From Luteibacter jiangsuensis (GTDB taxonomy: Bacteria > Pseudomonadota > Gammaproteobacteria > Xanthomonadales > Rhodanobacteraceae), in the NCBI RefSeq assembly GCF_030812295.1, contig NZ_JAUSSK010000002.1, positions 836,001-900,000 on the forward strand: DNA of 64,000 nt, read 5' to 3'. The position numbers and the translations under genes are program-made. Positions within the stretch are counted from its first letter, which is position 1, and each line of letters begins with the position of its first letter. Below, piece after piece: positions 43,154 to 51,606 of this stretch. The notes beneath the pieces are model-generated. The model was not told the DNA's origin. It saw only the letters and a list, made by a program, of their open reading frames with translations, and made no database searches.

Positions 43154-43753
43154 TCAGGGCGACAGCGAGATGCTCGCGATCTGGATGAGTCCACCACGCC
43201 ATGCGATGCCTTGCAACTCGCACAGGGGATCGGCGCGGTATTCGATCGTCGTCCACAGGCTGCCGCGGGTGTCGCCACGGCTGCCTCTCGGACGCAGCAG
43301 GTTAACGGCCTGCACCTCGTCGAAGCGGCGATGCTCGAGCAGGCCGATATGTACATCTCCCGTGTTTCCCACGGTACGCATGGTGCAGCGCACGCGCCCG
43401 TATGCGTGCCGGAAGATCAGGCGGCAGTCGTTCGAGGAACTGCGCCGGCCGGTCAGTACGTTGCCGTCGTCGGACTGCTCGATGATCGCGTCGGCCTCGC
43501 CTGCGACGATCACGAGCGCGGGTAGCGCGAGCATCTCTCCCGCCCTGACGAGGCCAAGGTGTTCATCGCCGAAGTGCTGCTCGATCGCGCAAGGACCGAG
43601 CACGCCTCCGTGGCCCTCGAGCAGTGAGCGCAGGCGCGGATCGTCCCATGAGTGGCTCTTCCCGCCTCGCTCCGTTCGGCCGGCCGGGACTCCCGGCAGT
43701 GCGTTCCCTGAACCCGTCGATAGCACGGGCGTGATCCGTAGTGGCAACGTCAT
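43154..43753 (-). CDS. C-domain-only member of the same paralogous family
   Basis: A 199-residue protein. Residues from about 75 onward align with the C-domain of the 42087 gene: IIEQSDDGNVLTG against ITASSDGETSGQVLG, the SSNDCRLIFRHAYGRV region against GNDALLMYRTVRNS, and the end LCELQGIAWRGGLIQIASISL against LQGMRWTGGKLRIDEVML. The first 70 residues are unrelated, Gly/Arg-rich, and give no signal peptide, so export is doubtful unless the start is wrong. GGGAGG precedes the ATG. Four cysteines distinguish it from its paralogues. It may be a partial or decaying gene, or a domain recruited to a new N-terminus. Confidence 0.6.
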   Translation of the reverse strand: MTLPLRITPVLSTGSGNALPGVPAGRTERGGKSHSWDDPRLRSLLEGHGGVLGPCAIEQHFGDEHLGLVRAGEMLALPALVIVAGEADAIIEQSDDGNVLTGRRSSSNDCRLIFRHAYGRVRCTMRTVGNTGDVHIGLLEHRRFDEVQAVNLLRPRGSRGDTRGSLWTTIEYRADPLCELQGIAWRGGLIQIASISLSP

Positions 43754-43843
43754 GTCGCAACCCTCCCTGGTGAACCGCTAGCTAAGCAAGGTGCTTGTGC
43801 ACGTCGCAATACGCCTTATGGCGTAGGCGTGCCGGAGCACCGG

Positions 43844-44296
43844 TCAATAGTAGGGCTGATCGGGAACGGCGACCGAGGGATTGCATTCGGCGGCTTCGGT
43901 ATTCTCGAGTCCGACGTACGGACGCTCAGGCTCGAGGTTCCATGTCGGCTTGTCGGGGAAAAGTTTCACGTGGCACGCCAGCTGGTTCATCGACCCGAAG
44001 AGGTTTCTTGTAAGGCGCGGGTTGTTGCCGAACTTCTCGATGGCTTCCAGGATCAACGAATCGACCTCGGCGCCGACGACCTTGCGTCCGCAATCCGTGG
44101 GCGTGATCGCCAGCACGGGCCCGTACTCATCGAGGCTCCACACGCCATTCGAGATGTACGGCGGTGGGCAGTCGCCGGTAGCGGGGCGCCCGGCCTTGGC
44201 CTGTCTGGCGTCGCCATGCGTGCAGGCCGTTCCTGCGCCCAGGATGGCGAGCGCGATGACGAGGATGCGGGCTGCATTCCATGTCCTGTTGTCCAT
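43844..44296 (-). CDS. Exported DUF2599-like protein
   Basis: A 150-residue protein with a hydrophobic export signal (about residues 8-24, ending GAGTAC; a lipoprotein site at C25 is possible but the lipobox is poor). The mature part has VWSLDEYGPVLAITPTDCGR at 52-71, LACHVKLFPDKPTWNLEPERP at 107-126 in outline, and ends near AAECNP. The W.LEP.RP.VG and PT.CGR patterns are those I recall for DUF2599, a secreted domain known mainly from Actinobacteria, of unknown function. AAGGAA precedes the start. It lies between two members of the unrelated paralogous family on the same strand. Confidence 0.68.
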   Translation of the reverse strand: MDNRTWNAARILVIALAILGAGTACTHGDARQAKAGRPATGDCPPPYISNGVWSLDEYGPVLAITPTDCGRKVVGAEVDSLILEAIEKFGNNPRLTRNLFGSMNQLACHVKLFPDKPTWNLEPERPYVGLENTEAAECNPSVAVPDQPYY

Positions 44297-44451
44297 GAGG
44301 ATTCCTTTCCCTGGATGCTCGTGGTGAGCGGCTGTGATCGTACCATCGGCGATCCGTTCGCTCCGGATCGTGGCGGAGACCGGGTCCATTGCCGGACACG
44401 GTCTTCGCCATCGCCTTGCCGAAACGGCTTAGCGATCCATGGCATGGGCCG

Positions 44452-44955
44452 TCAGCGCAGTTCGACGTTGTCGATGTAGGCGCCTCGCTGCAGATGCAGG
44501 AGCATCGACGTGAACGGCGTCCCGTCTGGCTGGCTCAGGGAAAGGCGAACGCGATGTCCGGCCGCGCTGTGCCAGATCGTCATGGCATAGGGATGTTCTG
44601 CGTTGCCGTAAAGCATCGCGACGGACTGGATCAGCGGATGGGAAGGCGGAACGACCAGGGTGAAATCCACGCGGTGCCATGGTTGCTTGAAGTAGAAGAA
44701 CATCGTGGCGAGCGAATGGCCTTCGGGTATGCCGAGGGTCATGCCGGAAGCGATGTCGTCGTCGTGCGTCGCGGGTTTGATGGCCGCCGCGGCGGAACCG
44801 AGTATGTCGATATCGAAGTGCTCGAGGACGAGCGGGCGGCCTGACTCGATCGTCTGCGCCGGGAGATGGTTGAAGGGTTCGATCACGGTTTGCGCGGTGG
44901 CCGCGCCAGGAACGGTGAGGGCTGCCAACAGGGCGATGCTTGTACGGTTGCGCAT
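44452..44955 (-). CDS. N-domain-only member of the same paralogous family (exported)
   Basis: A 167-residue protein with a signal peptide (MRNRTSIALLAALTVPGAAT, cleaved after TAQ or ATA near residue 20). The mature part aligns along its whole length with the N-domain of the 42087 protein: LVLEHFDIDILGSAAAAIKP, FTLVVPPSHPLIQSVAMLY, and the end LHLQRGAYIDNVELR, stopping exactly at the domain border. CCAGGGAGG lies just upstream of the ATG and is shared with both paralogues, so the leader was duplicated with the gene. No known family was recognised. An extracytoplasmic binding or adhesive role would fit a small beta-sandwich, but this is conjecture. Confidence 0.72.
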   Translation of the reverse strand: MRNRTSIALLAALTVPGAATAQTVIEPFNHLPAQTIESGRPLVLEHFDIDILGSAAAAIKPATHDDDIASGMTLGIPEGHSLATMFFYFKQPWHRVDFTLVVPPSHPLIQSVAMLYGNAEHPYAMTIWHSAAGHRVRLSLSQPDGTPFTSMLLHLQRGAYIDNVELR

Positions 44956-45043
44956 GATTCCTCCCTGGAATCCATCGCGGCCACGACGGCCGCCGGGCAT
45001 TCTAGCCGCGCGGCAGGAAGTCGAATGCGCAAAAAAAGCGTCC

Positions 45044-45072
45044 ATAAAAAACCGCGCCCTCACGGGCGCGGT
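45044..45072 (-). terminator. putA: Rho-independent terminator of putA
   Basis: ACCGCGCCC and GGGCGCGGT pair perfectly around a four-base loop (45051-45072), and on the minus strand the stem is followed by TTTTTTAT. It starts 22 bases after the putA stop codon. This is the strongest intrinsic terminator in the window. Confidence 0.92.
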
Positions 45073-45094
45073 CCGGGTGGCTCGCCTGTCGGCG

Positions 45095-48000
45095 TTACTC
45101 GCCGATCGTGAGTAGCGAGGCGTTGCCGCCCGCGGCGGTAGTGTTGATGGTGAGCGTGCGCTCACCGGCGAAGCGGAGCAGATAGTGCGGACCGCCCGCT
45201 TTCGGGCCGGTGCCCGAGAGGCCCTCGCCGCCGAACGGCTGCACGCCGACCACCGCGCCGATCTGGTTGCGGTTGACGTAGCAGTTGCCCACGCGCGCGC
45301 GGCTCTGGATGTACTCGATCGTGTCGTCGATGCGACTGTGGATGCCCAGCGTGAGGCCGAAGCCGGTGCCGTTGATCTGCTCGACGACTTTGTCCAGTTC
45401 CGAACCCTTCCAGCGGATCACGTGCAGCACCGGACCGAAGATCTCCCGGGTGAGTGTGGCCAACGAAGGAATCTCATACGCGCGCGGAGCGAAATACGTG
45501 CCATGGGCGGCGGATTCCGGCAAGGCCACCTCGGCGATCTTCTTCGCCTCGCGGTCCATGCGCGCGGCGTGGTCGACGAGGATCTGGCGGGCGTCCTCGT
45601 CGATCACGGGGCCCACGTCGGTCGACAGCTGGCCCGGATCGCCGACCTTCAGTTCGGCCATCGCGCCGGCGAGCATCGCGATCACCTTGTCGGCGATGTC
45701 TTCCTGCACGAACAGCACGCGCGCGGCGGAGCAACGCTGGCCGGCGGACTGGAAGGCCGAGGCGATGACATCCTTGACGATCTGCTCTGGCAGGGCCGAG
45801 GAGTCGGCGATCATGGCGTTCTGGCCGCCGGTCTCGGCGACCAGGGCGGCGATCGGCGCGTTGCGCGCGGCCAGCGCGCGGTTGATCGCCCAGGCGGTTT
45901 CGGTCGAGCCGGTGAAGGCCACGCCGGCCACGCGCGGGTCGCGGGTGAGCGCGGCACCGACGGTGGCGCCGTCGCCGGGCAGGTATTGCAGGACATCGGC
46001 CGGCACGCCGGCCGCGTGCAGCAACCTCACCGCCGCATAGCCGACCAGCGAGGTCTGTTCCGCCGGCTTGGCGATCACCGAATTGCCTGCGGCGAGGGCG
46101 GCGGCCACCTGGCCGAGGAAGATCGCCAGCGGGAAGTTCCACGGGCTGATGCAGACGAACACGCCACGGCCGTTGAGGAACAACTGGTTGCTTTCGCCGG
46201 TGGGGCCCGGCAGCTGTTCGGGCTGGCCGAACAAGCGGCGCGCCATCGTGGCGTAGTAGCGCAGGAAATCGGCGGCCTCGCGGATCTCGGCGATGGCGTC
46301 CGGCAGGCTCTTGCCCGCCTCGCGCACGCACAGCGCGATGAACTCGGCGCGGTTGTGTTCCAGCTGTTCGGCGGCGTGCTCGAGGATGGCGGCGCGGCTG
46401 GCGGCCGGAAGGCGGTCCCAGCCCGGTTGCGCCTTCACGGCGGCGGCCAGGGCCTGGTCGACGAGGGCCGGATCGGCGTTTTCCACGGTACCGATGATGC
46501 GGCGGCGATCCGATGGGTCGGTGACCTCGACCTTCGCGCCGCCGGTCCCACCGCCGGCGACCAGGGGCGCCGCGGTCCAGGGGCCGCTGTGATTGTTGAC
46601 GGCGTCGGCGAGTTCGTTGAGCTCGTTGTCGTTAGCGAAGTTCATGCCCATGGAGTTCTTCCGAAGTTCACCGTAGAGATTGACCGGCAAGGGGATGCGG
46701 GGGTGGGGAATGGAGGCGAAGGCGCGCACCGTTTCGCACGGATCGGCGACGAGGTCGCGCACCGGAACGCTCTCGTCGACCACGCGATTGACGAAGCTGG
46801 TGTTCGCGCCGTTCTCTAGCAGCCGGCGGACCAGGTAGGGGAGCAGGTCCTCGTGGCTGCCGACCGGCGCGTAGACGCGGCAGGGTACGTTGAGCTTGTC
46901 CTTGCCGATCACCTCGGCGTAGAGATCCGCGCCCATGCCGTGCAGGCGCTGGTTCTCGTACGGGCGGCCCTGCGCGATATGGTGGATCGCGGCGATGGTG
47001 TGCGCGTTGTGCGTGGCGAACTGCGGGTACACGGCATCGCCGCCGGCGGCGAACAGGCGCCGGGCGCAGGCGAGGTAGGAGACGTCGGTGTTCGGCTTGC
47101 GCGTGTATACCGGGTACCCGGAAAGCCCGTTCTCCTGGGCGCGCTTGATCTCCGCGTCCCAGTAAGCGCCCTTCACCAGGCGCACGAACCAGCGGCGGCC
47201 GGTGGCGCGGGCCTTCTCGGTGACCCAGTCGATCACGAACGGCGCGCGCTTCTGGTAGGCCTGGATGACGATGCCCAGGCCATTCCAGCCTTCCAGCGAC
47301 GGATGCTCGAAGACATCGCCGATGATGTCGAGCGAGAGCTCGAGGCGATCGGCCTCCTCGGCATCCACCGATAGGGCGATGCCGTTCTTGAACGCCAGCT
47401 GCGAGAGTTCGAGCAGCTTCGCGCCCAGTTCGGCGCGGGCGCGGGCGCGGTTGGCGACCTCGTAGCGCGGATGCAGCGCCGAGAGCTTCACCGAGATCGA
47501 CGGGGCTTCCAGATTGCTCGGAAACGGGCCGCGTGCGCCGAGCGCGTTGATCGCGTCGCGGTAGTCCTGCTGGTAGCGCTCCGCGGTGGCCTGGGTGAGC
47601 GCGGATTCGCCGAGCATGTCGTACGAATAGCGATAGACCGCGTGCTCCTTCTCGGCGGAGCGGTCGAGCGCTTCCTTGATGGTGCGGCCCATCACGAACT
47701 GGTGGCCCATGATCCGCATGGCCTGGCGCACGGCCAGGCGCACCACCGGCTCGCCCGCGCGGCCGACGAGACGGCGCAGCGCGGAGCTGAAGTCGTGGCG
47801 GGTTTCCTCCGCGAGGTTCACCAGGTGGCCGGTGAGCATCAGGCCCCAGGTGGAAGCATTGACGAACAGCGACTCGCTGCGGCCCAGGTGCTTCTTCCAG
47901 TCCGCCTCGCCCAGCTTGTCGCGAATCAGCTTGTCGGCCGTGGCCTTGTCGGGGATGCGCAGCAGCGCCTCGGCGACGCACATCAGCAGCACGCCCTCCT

Positions 48001-48256
48001 CGGAGGAAAGGTCGTACTGGCGCATGAAGGACTCGACCGCGCTCTGGTCCTTGGCCCGCGCGCGGACGCGCGTGACCAGGCCCGCGGCGACGTCGATCAC
48101 GTGCTCGCGCTCGGTCGGGGGCAGGGTAGCCTGGGCCAGCAGGTCGTTGACGGCCTCGGTTTCGTCGCGCAGCCAGGCAGCCGTGATGCGCGCACGCGCC
48201 GGCTCGGCGCCGGTCGGGAGTTCGGAACGAAGGATGGTGGGATTCACTTGGGGCAT
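45095..48256 (-). CDS. putA: Bifunctional proline dehydrogenase / glutamate-semialdehyde dehydrogenase (short, non-DNA-binding PutA)
   Basis: A 1053-residue membrane-associated enzyme oxidising proline to glutamate in two steps. The FAD-dependent PRODH barrel spans about residues 90-480 (SVKLSALHPRYEVANRARA, RRWFVRLVKGAYWDAEIKRAQ). The NAD-dependent aldehyde dehydrogenase part spans about 550-1040, with AETGGQNAMI and the catalytic cysteine in AGQRCSAARV (C842). It lacks the N-terminal ribbon-helix-helix DNA-binding domain and C-terminal extension of E. coli PutA (1320 residues), so it cannot autoregulate as that protein does. Its own terminator follows. Confidence 0.95.
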   Translation of the reverse strand: MPQVNPTILRSELPTGAEPARARITAAWLRDETEAVNDLLAQATLPPTEREHVIDVAAGLVTRVRARAKDQSAVESFMRQYDLSSEEGVLLMCVAEALLRIPDKATADKLIRDKLGEADWKKHLGRSESLFVNASTWGLMLTGHLVNLAEETRHDFSSALRRLVGRAGEPVVRLAVRQAMRIMGHQFVMGRTIKEALDRSAEKEHAVYRYSYDMLGESALTQATAERYQQDYRDAINALGARGPFPSNLEAPSISVKLSALHPRYEVANRARARAELGAKLLELSQLAFKNGIALSVDAEEADRLELSLDIIGDVFEHPSLEGWNGLGIVIQAYQKRAPFVIDWVTEKARATGRRWFVRLVKGAYWDAEIKRAQENGLSGYPVYTRKPNTDVSYLACARRLFAAGGDAVYPQFATHNAHTIAAIHHIAQGRPYENQRLHGMGADLYAEVIGKDKLNVPCRVYAPVGSHEDLLPYLVRRLLENGANTSFVNRVVDESVPVRDLVADPCETVRAFASIPHPRIPLPVNLYGELRKNSMGMNFANDNELNELADAVNNHSGPWTAAPLVAGGGTGGAKVEVTDPSDRRRIIGTVENADPALVDQALAAAVKAQPGWDRLPAASRAAILEHAAEQLEHNRAEFIALCVREAGKSLPDAIAEIREAADFLRYYATMARRLFGQPEQLPGPTGESNQLFLNGRGVFVCISPWNFPLAIFLGQVAAALAAGNSVIAKPAEQTSLVGYAAVRLLHAAGVPADVLQYLPGDGATVGAALTRDPRVAGVAFTGSTETAWAINRALAARNAPIAALVAETGGQNAMIADSSALPEQIVKDVIASAFQSAGQRCSAARVLFVQEDIADKVIAMLAGAMAELKVGDPGQLSTDVGPVIDEDARQILVDHAARMDREAKKIAEVALPESAAHGTYFAPRAYEIPSLATLTREIFGPVLHVIRWKGSELDKVVEQINGTGFGLTLGIHSRIDDTIEYIQSRARVGNCYVNRNQIGAVVGVQPFGGEGLSGTGPKAGGPHYLLRFAGERTLTINTTAAGGNASLLTIGE

Positions 48257-48427
48257 AGGGGGCGGGGGAGACCGCCCATTGTAGGGTTCCCGGCCCCTCG
48301 TGTGTTATTGCGGTGCGGCGCGCTGGCGCGGCCACGCATGCCGGGTGCGACAACGCGCCGTCTTCCAACCTTGCCGCTTCCTGACTAGCGCCCTATCATC
48401 CCAACGTTCCAGGCACGCCGGGTCCCC

Positions 48428-48910
48428 ATGATCGTGCTTCGACCGACCGCCGCGGGTCAGCCGCGCGTGTTGTGGCTCAAGCCCAACCGTGCGTTGGACA
48501 AGCGCGGTCTGCGTCGACTGATCATCGGCCTGGCGGCGATGGCCCTGGCGACGGCGTCACTCGGTGCATGGCAGGGGAATGTGTTTGCTCCCGTGTTCGC
48601 CCTGGTGGAGGCCTTCGTCGTGGGGTTCGCGCTTGGCGCGGCCTGGCGGGCCGGCGGCAGGGGTGAACGTATCGCGATAGGGCCGGATATGCTGGAGGTT
48701 CGTGCCGTGCCGGGACACCGGACGGTCCGGTTCCAGACGTACTGGTTGAAGGTAGGGCTGGCACCGGGGGACGGGCGAAAGCGTCTGTTGCTCACGTCGC
48801 ACGGCAACGAGCTGGAAATCGGCGCTTTCCTTGGGGAAGAGGAAAGGGTCGAGGCGTCAAGGAAACTCATGGTGCTGCTGTCCGACGTTTCCGGCCAGAG
48901 GCGCAGGTAG
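48428..48910 (+). CDS. DUF2244-family membrane protein
   Basis: A 160-residue protein with two adjacent hydrophobic segments (about residues 29-47 and 52-70) and a cytoplasmic C-terminal half containing the family's IGPDMLEVRAVPGHRTVRFQTYWLKVGL and GAFLGEEERVEASRKL. DUF2244 proteins are commonly encoded next to cytochrome c oxidase genes, and here coxB follows at 20 bases. The function is not established; a role in oxidase assembly or membrane anchoring is inferred from neighbourhood only. Confidence 0.85.
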   Translation: MIVLRPTAAGQPRVLWLKPNRALDKRGLRRLIIGLAAMALATASLGAWQGNVFAPVFALVEAFVVGFALGAAWRAGGRGERIAIGPDMLEVRAVPGHRTVRFQTYWLKVGLAPGDGRKRLLLTSHGNELEIGAFLGEEERVEASRKLMVLLSDVSGQRRR

Positions 48911-48930
48911 GTTCAATAAAGGTGCAAGAC

Positions 48931-49830
48931 ATGACATCTGGCGGCATCGGACGATCGGTATCGGCGTGGGCGGCGGGCGCCTTCGCGCTGTTCGGAGGGA
49001 CGGCCTGGGCCAACCCGGAACCGAACCAGCTGAACATGACCAAGGGCGCCGCGGAGTGGTCGCCCTACGCCATGCACATGGTGGCCCTGTGGGTCTGCGT
49101 GGTCATCGGCGTCGTCGTCTTCGGCGCCATGTTCGTGGCCATGTTCCGCTTCCGCAAGTCGCGCGGCGCCGTGGCGGAGAAGTGGACGCACAGCACCAAG
49201 CTCGAAGTGGTCTGGACTGTCGTCCCGGTCATCATCCTGATCTTCCTGGCCCACCTGGCGACCGGTGGCCTCACCTCGTTCGCCGATACCACCAACGCCG
49301 ATATGACCATCAAGGTCACCGGTTACCAGTGGAAGTGGCGCTACGACTATGTCGACTACAAGGGCAAGGGCGTCGACCAGGTCGGCTTCATGTCGAAGTT
49401 GGAAGAAACCTCCGACCGCACCCGCCAGCTCAAGTCCAACCTCGATCCGGACAAGATCCAGGTCGACGGGTATCACACCTATCTGCTGGACGTGGACAAG
49501 CCCCTCGTGGTCCCGGTCGGCACCAAGATCCGCTTCATCATCGTCGGCGGCGACGTCATCCACTCGTGGTGGGTGCCGGCGCTGGGCTGGAAGATGGACG
49601 CGATCCCGGGCATCGCCAACGCGGCCTGGACCAAGATCAAGGAGCCTGGTGTCTACCGCGGCCAGTGCGCCGAACTTTGCGGCCAGGACCACGGCTTCAT
49701 GCCGATCGTGGTCAAGGCCGTGCCCAAGGCCGAATTCGAACAGTGGCTGGCGACGCAGGAAGACGAGGCCAAGGTACGCAAGGCCGCGCAGACCGCCCAG
49801 AACGCTCCCGCCCCGGCCCCCCAGGGTTAA
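48931..49830 (+). CDS. coxB: Cytochrome c oxidase subunit II
   Basis: A 299-residue subunit with a signal-like hydrophobic N-terminus (ending AWA near residue 26), two membrane helices (about 47-70 and 90-110) and a periplasmic cupredoxin domain. The CuA ligands are visible in GQCAELCGQDHGFM: C246, C250, H254 and M257, with the upstream ligand histidine in VIHSWWVPALG. There is no C-terminal cytochrome c domain, so this is the aa3 type, not caa3. The start ATG 48931 has AAAGGTG upstream; a GTG three codons earlier is less likely. It receives electrons from cytochrome c and passes them to CoxA. Confidence 0.96.
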   Translation: MTSGGIGRSVSAWAAGAFALFGGTAWANPEPNQLNMTKGAAEWSPYAMHMVALWVCVVIGVVVFGAMFVAMFRFRKSRGAVAEKWTHSTKLEVVWTVVPVIILIFLAHLATGGLTSFADTTNADMTIKVTGYQWKWRYDYVDYKGKGVDQVGFMSKLEETSDRTRQLKSNLDPDKIQVDGYHTYLLDVDKPLVVPVGTKIRFIIVGGDVIHSWWVPALGWKMDAIPGIANAAWTKIKEPGVYRGQCAELCGQDHGFMPIVVKAVPKAEFEQWLATQEDEAKVRKAAQTAQNAPAPAPQG

Positions 49831-49863
49831 CCCGCTTACGTTTTAAGGTAGAGGTGCAAGGCC

Positions 49864-51477
49864 ATGGCGCACGCAGCCACCCACGACCACCACGATCACC
49901 ATGGGGCCCCGAAGGGGTTCTTCCAGCGATGGGTGATGTCCACGAACCACAAGGACATCGGTACGCTGTACCTGATCTTCTCGCTGACGATGTTCTTCAT
50001 CGGCGGCGCTTTCGCGATGGTCATCCGCGCGGAGCTGTTCAAGCCAGGCATGCAGCTCGTGCAGCCGTATTTCTTCAACGAAATGACGACGATGCACGCG
50101 CTGGTGATGATCTTCGGCGCGATCATGCCTTCGTTCGTGGGCCTGGCGAACTGGATGATCCCGCTCATGGTCGGCGCGCCCGACATGGCGCTGCCGCGCA
50201 TGAACAACCTGTCCTTCTGGATCATGCCGTTCGCGTTCATCCTGTTGCTGTCGACACTGTTCATGCCGGGCGGTGGCCCCGCCGGTGGCTGGACGATGTA
50301 TCCGCCGCTGTCGTTGCAGGGTGAGTCCATCGCGTACACGATCTTCGCCGTCCATCTCATGGGCATCAGCTCGATCATGGGTGCGATCAACATCATCGCG
50401 ACCATCCTGAACATGCGCGCGCCGGGCATGGACCTGCTGAAGATGCCCGTGTTCGTGTGGAGCTGGCTCATCACGGCGTTCCTGCTGATCGCGGTGATGC
50501 CGGTGCTGGCAGGCGCGGTCACCATGCTGCTGACCGACAAGTACTTCCACACCAACTTCTTCAATGCCGCCGGCGGCGGTGACCCGGTGCTGTTCCAGCA
50601 CATCTTCTGGTTCTTCGGGCATCCCGAGGTCTACATCATGATCCTGCCCGCGTTCGGGATCATCTCGGAGATCATCCCCACCTTCGCCCGGAAGCCGATC
50701 TTCGGCTATCGCGCGATGGTGTTCGCCATCGCCTCCATCGCCTTCCTCTCGTTCATCGTCTGGGCGCACCACATGTTCGCCGTGGGCCTGCCGATGGGCG
50801 CGGAGATCTTCTTCATGTACGCGACGATGCTGATCGCGGTGCCGACGGGCGTGAAGGTCTTCAACTGGGTGTCCACGATGTGGGGTGGTTCGATGACCTT
50901 CGAGACGCCGATGCTGTTCTCGATCGCCTTCGTGATCCTGTTCACCATCGGCGGCTTCTCCGGCCTGATGCTCGCGCTGGCCCCGGCTGATTTCCAGTAC
51001 CACGACACGTACTTCGTCGTGGCGCACTTCCACTACGTGCTGGTGACCGGCGCCGCGTTCTCCATCATGGCCGCCGCGTATTACTGGATCCCGAAGTGGT
51101 CGGGCAACATGTACAGCGAGACCTGGGGCAAGATCCACTTCTGGTCCAGCGTCATCTCGGTCAACGTGCTGTTCTTCCCGCAGCACTTCCTCGGCCTCGC
51201 CGGCATGCCACGCCGCATTCCCGACTACAACGTGGCCTTCGCCAACTTCAACATGATCAGTTCGATCGGTGGCTTTTGGTTCGGTGCCTCGCAGCTGATC
51301 TTCCTGGGCGTGGTCATCCACTGCGTGTTCTTCTCCAAGAAGAAGGCCGCCGACCGCTCGTGGGAAGGCGCCAAGGGCCTGGAGTGGACCGTGCCGTCGC
51401 CGGCGCCGTTCCATACCTTCGACGTGCCGCCCGTCATCCATGACGACGAGCTCGCCCACGGCAACACGGAACACTGA
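49864..51477 (+). CDS. coxA: Cytochrome c oxidase subunit I
   Basis: A 537-residue haem-copper oxidase core with twelve membrane helices. Marks are MSTNHKDIGTLYLIFSLTMFF, the low-spin haem histidine in TTMHALVMIFG, the CuB histidine and cross-linked tyrosine in WFFGHPEVYIMILPAFG, the HH pair in VWAHHMFAVGLP, and the haem a3/a histidines in YFVVAHFHYVL. The Glu of the D-channel is present just before the Tyr (HPEVY). It reduces O2 to water and pumps protons. The start has GAGGTG, and 33 bases separate it from coxB. A 41-residue gene follows at three bases. Confidence 0.97.
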   Translation: MAHAATHDHHDHHGAPKGFFQRWVMSTNHKDIGTLYLIFSLTMFFIGGAFAMVIRAELFKPGMQLVQPYFFNEMTTMHALVMIFGAIMPSFVGLANWMIPLMVGAPDMALPRMNNLSFWIMPFAFILLLSTLFMPGGGPAGGWTMYPPLSLQGESIAYTIFAVHLMGISSIMGAINIIATILNMRAPGMDLLKMPVFVWSWLITAFLLIAVMPVLAGAVTMLLTDKYFHTNFFNAAGGGDPVLFQHIFWFFGHPEVYIMILPAFGIISEIIPTFARKPIFGYRAMVFAIASIAFLSFIVWAHHMFAVGLPMGAEIFFMYATMLIAVPTGVKVFNWVSTMWGGSMTFETPMLFSIAFVILFTIGGFSGLMLALAPADFQYHDTYFVVAHFHYVLVTGAAFSIMAAAYYWIPKWSGNMYSETWGKIHFWSSVISVNVLFFPQHFLGLAGMPRRIPDYNVAFANFNMISSIGGFWFGASQLIFLGVVIHCVFFSKKKAADRSWEGAKGLEWTVPSPAPFHTFDVPPVIHDDELAHGNTEH

Positions 51478-51480
51478 TCG

Positions 51481-51606
51481 ATGCAGGACACCACGGACAT
51501 CGAGATCGGGGCGCGCCGTAAGCGCGCCCGCCGCACGGCGCTGATCGCGGGCGGTTTCGCCGTGGCGGTGTTCCTGCTCTCGATCGTGCAGATGCTGAAG
51601 ATCTGA
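51481..51606 (+). CDS. Small single-span membrane protein between coxA and coxC
   Basis: A 41-residue protein: an acidic start (MQDTTDIEIG), a basic cluster ARRKRARR at 11-18, one membrane helix (about 19-37) and LKI at the end. The basic stretch before the helix predicts N-in topology. It starts three bases after the coxA stop and is followed by coxC at 35 bases, so it is surely co-transcribed. It resembles the 'cytochrome oxidase small assembly protein' found beside ctaG in Betaproteobacteria and also the N-terminal anchor of CtaG (Cox11), which is absent here. I cannot decide between these by eye. Confidence 0.7.
   Translation: MQDTTDIEIGARRKRARRTALIAGGFAVAVFLLSIVQMLKI

Noticed and set aside
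45001-45072. A small RNA gene near the A-rich stretch and hairpin downstream of putA
   Set aside because: The hairpin with U-tract is fully explained as the putA terminator, and no promoter is seen for a separate transcript.
42087-45165. A prophage or integrated element at the paralogue cluster
   Set aside because: No integrase, tRNA target, phage structural gene, direct repeat or transposase was found at either border. Only local duplication is supported.
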